From: Mesostigma viride
Taxonomy: Eukaryota; Streptophyta; Mesostigmatophyceae; Mesostigmatales; Mesostigmataceae
Reading direction: 5' to 3'
NCBI GenBank assembly: GCA_009746045.1
Contig: RPFO01001712.1
Location: 64,001-108,852 of the forward strand
DNA length: 44,852 nt
Position 1 is the first letter of the stretch, and every line of letters begins with the position of its first letter. Of the stretch, positions 37,174 to 44,852 are shown piece after piece. The position numbers were made by a program, and so were the translations under genes. The notes below the pieces were generated by a model, which did no database searches, was not told the DNA's origin, and saw only the letters and a list, made by a program, of their open reading frames with translations.

Positions 37174-37787
37174 AGTTAACGTAAAGGATTTACGTTAGAT
37201 GGATAGAGATTGTTACGCTCTTTCCAACGGCACCTTGAACGCCTCATTTGGTTAAGGAACGTAAAAGTTATGACGTTTCCTAGGCTGTGCCGACAGTACC
37301 CGGCGCGCCACTGTGGGCGCGTACGGACACAGGATGTACAAGTGTCACTTTGATAGTCCGCAGGACGTTGACAGGACTTGTACAGGACTTGATGGTCAAT
37401 TGATAGGTAGGCGCTGTAGCGCGCCAGGACCTATGAGACAATTGATGCTGAGTAGTGTACGGATAGGTCCACAGGACTAGCCGTATGGACAATTGATAGA
37501 TCTGCGCGCCAAAGGCGTGCCAGAGTCCGTGTAATCAATTGATTGACAGTTCAGCTGTGACAGTACAGCTGAATACTTGGACGCGTCCCTAGCAAGCTAT
37601 ATGTGTGACTTGGTCGCACCGGGACGCTAGCTCTTGCGTGCACGCTCTCTTGGCACAACGACCCTGTCGTCTGTGCTACGTGCAGTCTCGGACTTGACGT
37701 GACTTACGTCTGTGTTTGCTTATTATAATAAAGGCAACTTTCCTGCAAGAGCCATGGATTCCCTCGGTGGTAAACTCTCACTCAACT
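37174..37787 (+). repeat. Element B, 3' LTR
   Basis: 614 bp; differs from the 5' LTR by about 13 substitutions, mostly transitions, and a missing GT near 37412. AATAAA is at 37727-37732. Confidence 0.94.
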
Positions 37788-38527
37788 ACCTCACCCTTGA
37801 TCTCAAACTCATCAAATTCTCTCTTCTTTTCCATGGTGAGATTGTGAACCCTGTCAGAAAACTCCTCCTTGATGTCATCTAGGAACTGTAGCCAAGTGTG
37901 CCCCTCTTTCAGAGCATGCCTAGCCATGTCATTGACCCTTTCAGACGACCCCTTGTTTGCGGTGGAAGAGTGAAACACCCTGACAATATCCACACCTGCT
38001 GCCACAGAGCCCACAACTAGCTTCATGTCATCAAGCCATTTATCCAGGTTGTCTTGCTTCAAGGGAGGGTTGAGCGCTTTCTGCCCATTCATGACTGTCA
38101 CAGCATCAGAAAATGGACGGGTGCCAGGCAACACACTCCCCACACGCACTGGTGGTGCCTGGGGAGGGTCAATCCTAGCCTCCAAACGCTCGGGCAACAT
38201 ACCAGACACCCTATCGTGAACAGCAGCTTGCTTTGCAGCACGCACACCTGGGGTGACGATGGCGTCCTCCTCACCAGGCGTTGTGAGCACCACTGCCTCC
38301 GTAGGTCGCCTGGCACGCTTGACTTTCTCCGCCTCAGCTTGCCCATCACGCCACCGCTTGTGTGTTCTCCCGGCTCTGGGGTCCATCTCGGGGATAGGTT
38401 GCCCAGCTGGCGCCTCCACGCCCCTCTCTTCCATCGCCTCCCCTTCCTCTCTGGCGATGTCCTCCTCTGCCGTTCGCTCCCGTTGCTCCTCGAATGTCGC
38501 CGCACCCCGGCTTGCCCTCCTAGGCAT
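37788..38527 (-). pseudogene. Element A gag, N-terminal part (before element B)
   Basis: The ATG at 38527 (MPRRASRG) starts a charged, Glu/Arg/Ala-rich N-terminal region, then a helical domain (VMNGQKALNPP, then LDKWLDDMKLV, then WLQFLDDIKEEF) that fits a Copia-type capsid region. The frame enters element B at 37788. Joined to 29946-29358 the length is 443 codons with no added stop. Start choice: earlier in-frame starts lie in the ORF1 3' end. Confidence 0.8.
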
Positions 38528-38595
38528 TATATACAATGGCTGCGACCAACCTTGCAACAAGAAAACAGCAAACTCTCCACCTATCCTCCACCCCC

Positions 38596-39561
38596 TCAAG
38601 CCTCGTTTTCAGACGAAGCTTCTCCTGCAACCGGTGCAGGTGCTGGCTCGTGGAACGGTCCCTCCACCGGATTCAATGGCTGCCCCTGGTCGTCGTGTGT
38701 AGGCACAGGCCTAATAACCACCGGAAGCCTCAAACCATACGCGTAATCACGTATCCAGCGAGAACGCCCCCACCTCAGCAAATGAGCCTCACCTAAACCA
38801 ACGTTGTCGTCAATGTGGTAGCGATTAAGCTCGTCCCGCTGCGCCTGCTCACGGCCCTCCTGAGAGCCGTCGCCCTCGTGACGCCTCTGGGCCGGCTGTA
38901 CTACCGCCCCTGCTGGCTGATCTACGAAGTCGTAGAAGGCGTCGTCGGCTGAGACCTCTCGACCGCCAACCACGTCGACAGTCAAACTTAGCTGGTTTAA
39001 CTCTCGGCGAGAATGTGGAGTATCCCGACTAGTGTAGATGGAGAAGGGATTAAGAGTAATGAAGACACGATCAGCAGCGCCTCTGGTCAACTCCAAGACG
39101 GAGTGCGCCAGATTCTGGCACTCTGCCACCAACGCCTGCGTACTGCCACGAACGATGGCCTCCCGCCTGTCCCGGGCGACCTGCACCACGTTTGGCACGC
39201 CGGTGTAGTCGTCCCCAAGGCGGAGATTGGCGACAAGGTCGTTTATCTCTCGGGCACCCCCGAGGCTTATGGCAATTATCTGCAAAAACAGAGTGACCAC
39301 CTGCTCAAACGCGAATGCGTTTGTGTGGCCAGCCCGCCAAGACGCTGGCAGCCTTCTGATGATTTCCGCGAGGTCCTCGCGAAATCTCAGCAGCTGCTCG
39401 GCTGCTCCTCGGACGTACTCGCCCGGTGCCGACACCGCACGAATATTTCGGTGCACTTCCTCCGAGTCCTCGTGCCCTCCTGCGGGTACTGGACTGGACG
39501 CCGCTACCGTTGCTGCACGCGCAAAGGTATTTGTCCTAGCTTCAGAGTCCGAATTCGACAT
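38596..39561 (-). CDS. Element A ORF1: unknown protein before gag, 321 aa
   Basis: The ATG at 39561 is 24 bp inside the 5' LTR boundary (the frame is open further into the LTR but would not be native). The protein has a Ser/Ala-rich N-terminus, a helical core of about residues 45-170, a beta-like region with NPFSIYTSRDT, an acidic FYDFVD stretch, a Gln/Arg-rich region and a Pro-rich tail. It lacks zinc, protease or membrane motifs. It occupies the same position as element B ORF1. An extra ORF upstream of gag is not part of the standard Copia plan. The possible function (RNA chaperone, particle or targeting factor) is unknown. Confidence 0.75.
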   Translation of the reverse strand: MSNSDSEARTNTFARAATVAASSPVPAGGHEDSEEVHRNIRAVSAPGEYVRGAAEQLLRFREDLAEIIRRLPASWRAGHTNAFAFEQVVTLFLQIIAISLGGAREINDLVANLRLGDDYTGVPNVVQVARDRREAIVRGSTQALVAECQNLAHSVLELTRGAADRVFITLNPFSIYTSRDTPHSRRELNQLSLTVDVVGGREVSADDAFYDFVDQPAGAVVQPAQRRHEGDGSQEGREQAQRDELNRYHIDDNVGLGEAHLLRWGRSRWIRDYAYGLRLPVVIRPVPTHDDQGQPLNPVEGPFHEPAPAPVAGEASSENEA

Positions 39562-39585
39562 ATCCGTCGACCAGACTGTAATACG

Positions 39586-40229
39586 ATTTAGATGAACGCG
39601 GATCAGTGAGTTTCTGGTCTTCCCAAGATGTGATGAATGGAGCCATGGTTTCAACCAGCGGCTTTTAACCTTTACCACAGTTGCCTCACTACCCTGTGGT
39701 CACTAGCCTGAGGCGGCAGTACCCACGGACGGTGTTGGGAAAAGACGCTTGGCCACTGCTGTGTCCGAGCCTTTCTAGGTCTCACCATTGCTGCCAGGCC
39801 TTGCACGCCTTGGCAGGTCCGCCACTGTCAATTTCCTTGGTTGCATCAATCCAGGACGTCTGTCCTTCCATGAATGACAGTAACGCTCTGGATTTATCCG
39901 TCATGACAAGTACCCGTCCATCCCAGGCCTGCAGGACTGCCAGTCCTGAAGTCCTGTGACATTCTTGGTACCATCAACCAATATTGACCACAGTACCTCC
40001 TAGTGACAGTCGGTCCTGTGACACGTAACTTGTGATGGTTCACCCAACACTGCCACGTGCCCTGTCCCTCACGTGTCCTTAGTCCTGGTACTGCTGTAGC
40101 GTCCGGCGGCATTACTTCGGGACTTGATAACTCTCAAGTTCCTTGTCCAAATGAGGCGTTTAGCACGGCGTTGGAAAGGCCACTTCAAGTATGACATGCT
40201 TAGCATATTGCATCACCAATATGCTAACT
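39586..40229 (-). repeat. Element A, 5' LTR
   Basis: 644 bp, identical by eye to 24215-24858, including the hairpin at 40199-40228. It is directly followed (minus strand) by CGTATTACAG, the same CGTATTACA found after the element B 5' LTR. This probable primer-binding site does not start with TGG and so may pair with an internal tRNA region, as in Drosophila copia. Confidence 0.95.
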
Positions 40230-40234
40230 AGCCC

Positions 40235-40533
40235 GTTCGCCCTACACGGGCTCGCTGGTCGTGGCGAGACAATCCAATTTTCTATACGCACTCGGACTAC
40301 TGGATTGCAAGCGAGATAAGGCCAAGGCTGTGTTCGTGCACAATGGCGGACACGCTATCAGGGAAGATGAAATTTCCAATATGGTCTGTCTTGCCGCCCC
40401 TCGCGGGGTTCACGTGTATGATGTGAACGCGGAATACTTTAAGGACGACCCCATGGGGACGCTCATGATGCCTACGGTCTACGTGCACGTGATTCAATTC
40501 ATCAAGCAAATAAAGGCTTCCATTAAAAGTTAA
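40235..40533 (+). pseudogene. 3' half of the viral gene interrupted by element A
   Basis: It continues the frame that stops being native at 24214. The first codons after the duplication read in phase with the 5' half, and the frame ends at 40533. The residues are alternating hydrophobic and charged (FLYALGLLDC, VHNGGHAI, VYVHVIQFIKQI), an alpha/beta domain of unknown family. The apparent start at 40261 (GTG) is an artefact of the insertion. AATAAA follows at 40542. Confidence 0.85.
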
Positions 40534-40541
40534 ATACTCTC

Positions 40542-40547
40542 AATAAA
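40542..40547 (+). terminator. AATAAA polyadenylation-type signal
   Basis: It lies 8 nt after the stop of the interrupted gene at 40533. Confidence 0.45.
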
Positions 40548-40612
40548 CAGAGTTCGATACATCAAGTCGTTAACAACCATAAAACTAACTTTAAAAGTGC
40601 CAACCACGCCTT

Positions 40613-41698
40613 TCAGGCAGTCGCGGCAAAACCTTTCAGTCCCAAGTCGTCCCAGTTAACATCGCTCGTGTCCAAGGGAGACATATTGTTAAACCAGTCA
40701 TCTAGGCCGCCTTCCGTGGACGTGTGGGGAGGAAGAACAGAGTCGCCCGCGTTGGATACAGGGGCGTTGAATGCGGGGGTGGTGTCCAAAGAAGGTATCG
40801 GAAAGTCGTAATGCACGGTCGATGATGTAGCAGTCTCCGCGGAAGAAGCAGACGGTGCGATGGGGGCTTGGAACAGAGGAGGAGTGTCCGTAACAGGTTC
40901 GTCGACGCGCGTCCTCTTGGCACTCCTCAAGTCGGGTCCAGTACTCATCCCTGGTCCGCTCTCCTCCTCGCTCGGTGAATGCTTCTTGAGGTAGTCGGCG
41001 CAGATCTCGTTGATCTGCTTGAAGGCGGTCTCCCTGCGCAAAATCAAATCCCCTAGCATTGCCCCGACGCTCGCATCCACACTCTTCTGATAAACTTCAT
41101 AGGAGATCTCCGTGCTCTGTCTCGCCAAAAAGGCAACAATCTGCGTGCCAGGCCTGGCGTCTTTCAGGAACGTATAAAGACTGTTGACCCGCTCCAGAGC
41201 CAATGTGGACTCCTGGGTGCACTTGTCAGAGGAAGTCTTTACAAAGTCTTTGCACTCGTTGAAAAGGGTGTCAATATCAGCCCTGAGTTTCTTGATCACT
41301 TTACCGATGCTGAGAGCCAGCCCTGTAGCAATTTTGGTCTCCTGTGGACACTCTGCCGGCGGGGGAACACCGGTGATGGCCAGAATGGGACACGCCCACT
41401 TGATGGCGTGAACAGCGAATTCAATGTCGATGCTCCCATCGGCGTTGATGGGGTAAACCCCCTTCACTTGTTTGAAGGCGTTGGCCAGCCTCTTCCCCTC
41501 GGTGCTGTTGGAGAACTTGGTGTGGTTGATGGTGCTGTCGTTTGCAAACACCCTGAGCAGGGTCTGCAGACAAACCTTATTGCCCCCCAACACCTGGATG
41601 TTGCCAGGCTTTTGGGCGTTGGAAATCCAGGCTTTCGGACGCCAGATATGGACCCCACCAGCCACCCCCACGTGCTCCATGAAGTCTGAAGTCTCCAT
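40613..41698 (-). CDS. Unknown viral protein, 361 aa
   Basis: The frame is open to 41833, but the ATG at 41698 follows a TATA-like box and is preferred. Residues of about 1-230 form a folded alpha/beta and helical region (VHIWRPKAWI, TLLRVFANDS, FLKDARPGTQIVAFLARQS). Residues of about 235-345 are Ser/Pro/Thr-rich and probably disordered, with a KRTR cluster. An acidic Asp/Trp-rich motif (LDDWFNNMSPLDTSDVNWDD) near the C-terminus could be a protein-binding or transactivation-like tail. I do not recognise the family. Confidence 0.7.
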   Translation of the reverse strand: METSDFMEHVGVAGGVHIWRPKAWISNAQKPGNIQVLGGNKVCLQTLLRVFANDSTINHTKFSNSTEGKRLANAFKQVKGVYPINADGSIDIEFAVHAIKWACPILAITGVPPPAECPQETKIATGLALSIGKVIKKLRADIDTLFNECKDFVKTSSDKCTQESTLALERVNSLYTFLKDARPGTQIVAFLARQSTEISYEVYQKSVDASVGAMLGDLILRRETAFKQINEICADYLKKHSPSEEESGPGMSTGPDLRSAKRTRVDEPVTDTPPLFQAPIAPSASSAETATSSTVHYDFPIPSLDTTPAFNAPVSNAGDSVLPPHTSTEGGLDDWFNNMSPLDTSDVNWDDLGLKGFAATA

Positions 41699-41763
41699 AG
41701 CCTGTCTGCAGAGCTTTTGGGTGGTTTGTGAAGTGAGAGAGTGTTTTTCGCGTGGTAGGACCC

Positions 41764-41771
41764 CTTTTATG
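41764..41771 (-). promoter_or_regulatory. TATA-like box of the 361-aa gene
   Basis: On the minus strand it reads GCATAAAAGGGG, about 65 bases before the ATG at 41698. Confidence 0.5.
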
Positions 41772-41833
41772 CAACTTTCTGGCGGAACAGAACTTGTGAA
41801 GGGGTGTATTTGTTTACCCCCGACCGGGACCAA

Positions 41834-42579
41834 TTTCAGGGGGGTGCACAGTCAGCAATATTTCCTAAATCTCTAAGATCTTTGGTGGGTGGCTTATAAA
41901 CTCCCATAGGGCGAAGAGACGCTTTTTACGCGTCAGAAAACGACAAAACGGACAGACAGGAAGCTTCTCTTTTTATCCTGGATGATCTGGACCGTGCAAA
42001 AATGTCGTGATCCTTGGAAGATCTGATACTGCCATGGTCTGACAAGACACTTTCAAACATCTAGTCAGATTCTGACAAGATTCTGTGACTGTTCATAGAT
42101 CTCTGTCAGATTTGTAACTGCCAGGTGGTCTGAACCGTGCGATTTCAGAGATCTCGTCAGATTCTGACCAGTTTGGTGACTGTCAGAGATATCTGTCAGA
42201 TTTGTAACTGCCAGGTGGTCTGACAATGCAGGATATGGTAAGATTCTGTTCAGATTCTGTCCTGGATTTTGTGCAGATATGGCCCAATTTCGTGCTGAGT
42301 CAGCCCATTTTTCAAATTTGAACACTCCCCCCTGCGTGTCGGGCGTGTAAAATAAAAAAATAGTGGTATTATGACACACACTGAGTGCCAAAATAATGCT
42401 CACCGTCGCCGCCCTACCCCCCGCCTGGCCATCTGTGCATTAAACGAACCGCCGCCAAGAGGAATGTGGGACCGTACCGTTTTCATAGTGGGAAAACAGC
42501 AACCTTACCCGAGACTGTTTGGGATCCACACGCTTGAGAGGGACAGGAAATTGAGCGGGCTTATTCGCTTATTCGCCCC
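41834..42579. promoter_or_regulatory. Non-coding region with CAGATTCTGAC/AGATCT repeats
   Basis: TCTGTCAGATTTGTAACTGC and its continuation CAGGTGGTCTGA occur at 42102-42133 and again at 42192-42223 (period 90 bp). They stand among many GTCAGATTCTGACAAG, AGATCTCTG and AGAGATCTCG words. The composition resembles the patches at 1480-1600 and 18480-18680. A 70-codon frame at 42371-42583 is not convincing. No gene is called. Confidence 0.55.
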
Positions 42580-42949
42580 ATGACTCACATAATTGCGTTT
42601 GAAGAGCTCGACACCGCCGCAACAATGTCCCAGGTGCTGTGGGGAGGATGACAAGAATGACAGGATGTCCGAATACAGTTTGGATGACGACAAGGTGGAG
42701 GATTGCATATTTCACAGGTTATCAGACCCTGACGTGACAGAGGACGAAGAGGCGATTCATCAAATGAGCATCCAGGCGTCACGTTTAACGACGCCCAGTC
42801 CTTCTGCATGTTTCATGGCTTCGTGCTGGATATGGTATCCAGGACCGATGAAAGCAATGACCTTGTATTTTCAATTACCAGGCATTACCCTCGCGGGGAT
42901 GCCAATTCCTACGTCACAATGTTGGAGAGTTACATGAATGCTGGATAAG
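42580..42949 (+). pseudogene. Small viral gene with two compensating frame changes
   Basis: An ATG at 42580 opens a frame that closes after about 23 codons. A neighbouring frame (MSEYSLDDDK... from 42665) then carries acidic protein-like sequence to about 42762. From 42763 the first frame resumes with a well-formed stretch (SFCMFHGFVLDMV, YVTMLESYMNAG) to TAA at 42949. Two opposite single-base changes would make one protein of about 120 residues. AATAAA follows near 42973. The family is unknown. Confidence 0.55.
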
Positions 42950-42978
42950 TTTGTCATTATTATTATTAGATGAATAAA

Positions 42979-43342
42979 TCACTCGGCAACCGCAACGGGT
43001 GCCTGATCGGACATATCCTCGGCAACAATGCCGCCGCCCTTCTTTGAATTGTTGTTTCCGAGCACGTATTTCAGCGCAAAGTCTCCCGCCGTCATGTCAT
43101 TAAAAAGCAGGTGCTGGGTTTGGATGGCGGTCCCCTTCCTCCTGATCTGATTGAGACACTTCCTCACGTCCCCACGCTCATGTCGGGCACGGACGAACTC
43201 ATGACGTGGGGGCGGCTGGACTCGGTCACTTTGCTTGCGTCAGACTCCGCGGACACGGGGGCCGTCACCCCCTTCCGCTTCTTGTTCTTCTTCTCCACAA
43301 CGGGCGCCGCGTTTTCCTGGACAGCTGGCTGGGAGTTCTCCA
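42979..43342 (-). pseudogene. Small basic viral protein, split by one frame change
   Basis: The ATG at 43342 starts MENSQPAVQE and a basic cluster EKKNKKRKG (nuclear-signal-like). That frame stops near 43163. The second frame (43167 to 42979) has KCLNQIRRKG, then LLFNDMTAGDFALKYVLG, and an acidic end. The switch falls at a GGGG run. The total is about 120 residues. It is convergent with the gene ending at 42949 and divergent from VLTF3. No family is recognised. Confidence 0.55.
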
Positions 43343-43474
43343 TGTTGTGTGTGTGACCGTGTATGAACTAAGCCTGGATAATTTATCCCGTGTTATAAGC
43401 GCACACCCTCACCCCCCGTTGGGGAACGCATCCAGCTTTTTTTTGTCTGTGTATCGTAGGACGTGCCGGACGCG

Positions 43475-44555
43475 ATGTCCGGTGTCACTCACTACACCGT
43501 GGAGGCCGTCATGCAGCAATGCATCGACACCCTGCAGAGTAGGCAACAGAATCTCGGTCAATGGAAAGAGGAGGCCGATAAACTCGAACGGGAAGCGCAG
43601 TCGACACAAGATTGGGACGCCAAAATGAAGGCCAGGTCGGCCGCGCGGGCCCTTAGAAGCACCATAGCCAAGGTGGAGGGGGGGGAGTATGACGAGTTCC
43701 TCCTGGACATCCTGCCCACGTACAGGAAGTACAAGGACACGTTCACGGCGCCGGGGCCAAAAAGCGCAACAAGACCGACCCCCTGGTGGAAAAAAGACAG
43801 CGACAAACAGGGGCGAGATATTCCGCGAGTTCATCCGAGTGGTGCAAAAAACCCCTTCCTCAACGTACCGACGGCACGGCACAGGTGACAGACGAGCCGG
43901 CACTGTACGGCTTCTGCCCCGCGTGCAACACCAACATGGTGGAGAACTCGCGAGAGGCGCTGCTCTTGTGCTCGGCGTGCGGCCTCACGTCCGAGATGTG
44001 CAATGACTCGGAAAGGAACGTGCCCTACGGCACCCCCGTGTGCGTCACCGACTACTGCTACAAGCGGATCAACCACTTCAACGAGACGCTGTCACAGTTC
44101 CACGCGAGGGAGAAGTCCTCCATCCCGCAAGAGGTTATCGACAGCCTCGGCCACCGAGTTCAAGAAGCAAGGATAGCGGACACCAGGCGCTGACCCCGAG
44201 CATAGTGCGCAAGTTCCTTCGCAAGCTTCGGCTATCCAAGTACTTCGAGCACTCCGTCCAGATCACCCACATGTTCAGCGGCACCCCTCCGCCCACCATG
44301 ACCCAGGTGCAGGAGGACAAACTGAGGACCATGTTCCGCCTCGTGCAGGAGCCCTTCGAGCAGGTTGTGCCAAAGGGGCGCAAGAACTTCCTCAACTACT
44401 CGTACTGCATCCACAAGATGTGCCAGCTACTGGAATACGACGAGTTCCTGTCCCACTTCCCCCTCCTGAAGAGCAAGGAGAAGTTGTGGGATCAGGATGA
44501 GATTTGGAAGAACATTTGCAAGAAGCTCAACTGGCAGTTCATCCCCTCCAAGTGA
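43475..44555 (+). pseudogene. VLTF3-like late transcription factor, broken in several frames
   Basis: The N-terminal frame (43475 to about 43750) is a helical region ending in YRKYKDTF. The zinc-ribbon frame (about 43860-44190) has CPAC...CSACG, followed by YKRINHF and a Glu/Lys/Ile-Pro block typical of poxvirus VLTF3 and its giant-virus homologues. The C-terminal frame (about 44170-44555) has RKFLRKL, then ITHMFSG, then YSYCIHKMCQLL, ending in an aromatic/Lys-rich helix. In the family this factor directs late gene transcription. At least two frame changes, and probably four, separate the parts, near short G, A and C runs. The order and spacing of the parts are normal, so the lesions are recent or technical. 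Confidence 0.8.
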
Positions 44556-44564
44556 CGGCCCGAC

Positions 44565-44846
44565 TCACGCGCGGGTCTTGCGCCCCAACATCTCGAACCG
44601 CAGCACGATCGTCCAATCGGTAAGGCTGGGGATCGCGCCTGACGTGAACTGGTCGATCGTGTCGAGGTGGCACACCCTGATTTTGACAGAGCCCCCGTCC
44701 CGCAGCAGAAAAGGGTCGGACACCGGGAGACAGTTTTGCTGGTCGATGATAGAGTAGTTGCTAGGGGAAGTGCTTGTGGCCACCGTAGTGGCGATCGGTG
44801 TCATGTCGCCACTAGAGCAAGGGAACGCGTCCGACAATATTCCCAT
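44565..44846 (-). CDS. Hypothetical protein, possibly partial at the window edge
   Basis: The ATG at 44846 gives a complete 93-residue beta-rich reading, but the frame has no visible stop upstream in the last six bases, so the real start may lie beyond the window. It contains SPSNYSIIDQQNCLP and VKIRVCHLDTIDQF segments. No family is recognised. It is convergent with VLTF3 (9-bp gap). Confidence 0.5.
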   Translation of the reverse strand: MGILSDAFPCSSGDMTPIATTVATSTSPSNYSIIDQQNCLPVSDPFLLRDGGSVKIRVCHLDTIDQFTSGAIPSLTDWTIVLRFEMLGRKTRA

Positions 44847-44852
44847 CTCTCG

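Larger units (their letters stand above)
29952..37787 (+). mobile_element. Element B: Copia-related LTR retrotransposon nested in element A gag
   Basis: LTRs at 29952-30567 (616 bp) and 37174-37787 (614 bp) begin AGTTAACG and end CTCAACT (near-inverted tips AGTT/AACT). The 5-bp duplication is ACCTC (29947-29951 and 37788-37792). The internal order is CGTATTACA at the primer-binding position, ORF1, degraded gag, pol with three frame changes, and a 3' non-coding region. A purine tract AAAGAAAAGAAGGGATTGG precedes the 3' LTR. Excision with one duplicate restores the element A gag frame exactly. By my alignment the LTRs differ at about 13 substitutions and one 2-bp indel. The element is related to A in architecture and motifs but clearly distinct in sequence. 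Confidence 0.94.
24215..40229 (-). mobile_element. Element A: Copia-related LTR retrotransposon with nested element B
   Basis: 644-bp LTRs (24215-24858 and 39586-40229, constant offset 15371) read as identical and are bracketed by a 5-bp duplication AGCCC (24210-24214 and 40230-40234). The element is on the minus strand. From the 5' LTR (right) the order is ORF1 (39561-38596), gag (38527-37788, then 29946-29358), pol (29358-25822) and a 3' non-coding region. Element B is inserted in gag. A purine tract (AAGAAAGGGTTGG on the minus strand) precedes the 3' LTR, and CGTATTACA follows the 5' LTR at the primer-binding position. Without B and its duplicate, element A is 8,174 bp. Pol is intact, but gag is interrupted, so this copy should not be autonomous. 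Confidence 0.95.

Noticed and set aside
23884-40533. Idea that the interrupted gene is an RNA polymerase subunit (RPB5-like)
   Set aside because: The C-terminal pattern expected for RPB5 is absent; left as unknown.
42371-42583. 70-codon plus-strand frame upstream of the gene at 42580
   Set aside because: Arg/Pro-rich composition, no motif, and it sits in the repeat-bearing regulatory region; support too weak.

Overview
The window is eukaryote-associated DNA with two layers. The first is a compact set of genes of a large double-stranded DNA virus (Nucleocytoviricota). The second is three LTR retrotransposons inserted into that viral DNA. The viral assignment rests on VLTF2-like and VLTF3-like late transcription factors, a NifS-like cysteine desulfurase, a DUF5871-like protein, a C5 DNA methyltransferase, an HNH nuclease, a J-domain protein and many unknown ORFs on both strands with 2-40 bp gaps or short overlaps. 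A NifS-like gene beside poxvirus-type late factors is reminiscent of asfarvirus-like lineages, but I cannot fix the family. The retroelements, a spliceosomal-type intron and AATAAA signals suggest the DNA is, or was, in a eukaryotic nucleus: an endogenised giant virus, or a virus with a nuclear phase. The host cannot be named.

Layout. 1-5656: unknown genes, a 287-bp inverted repeat pair (1581-2377), four 101-bp tandem repeats (about 2498-2892), a two-exon gene (2890-4018) and an ADP-ribosyltransferase-like gene (4202-5656). 5666-8337: element C, a non-coding 2.7-kb LTR element (512-bp LTRs, TSD GATCC). 8383-24214: HExxH metalloprotease, a small protein ending in a PIP-box-like motif, NifS-like gene, VLTF2, HNH nuclease, DUF5871-like protein, J-domain protein (also with a PIP-like tail), a repeat-rich 786-aa protein, and a C5 methyltransferase divergent from a gene broken by element A. 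24215-40229: element A (minus strand, 16.0 kb including its passenger), with element B (29952-37787, plus strand) nested in its gag gene. 40235-44852: 3' half of the broken gene, more unknown genes and a frame-broken VLTF3.

The insertions can be resolved to the base. Element A has 644-bp LTRs that read as identical and a 5-bp duplication (AGCCC). Removing A and one duplicate leaves a continuous 209-codon viral frame. Element B has 616/614-bp LTRs and a duplication (ACCTC), and removing it rejoins A's gag in frame. The inner element's LTRs differ at about 13 sites while the outer element's differ at none. This is the reverse of simple nesting and suggests A moved again with B already inside it. 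Both elements share a Copia-type RNase H, a protease-like segment between integrase and reverse transcriptase, an extra ORF before gag, and conserved 3' non-coding motifs.

Several viral genes (NifS, metalloprotease, VLTF3, the genes at 42580 and 42979) are split by single frame changes, often near homopolymers. This means either early pseudogene decay or long-read assembly errors, and the sequence alone cannot decide.
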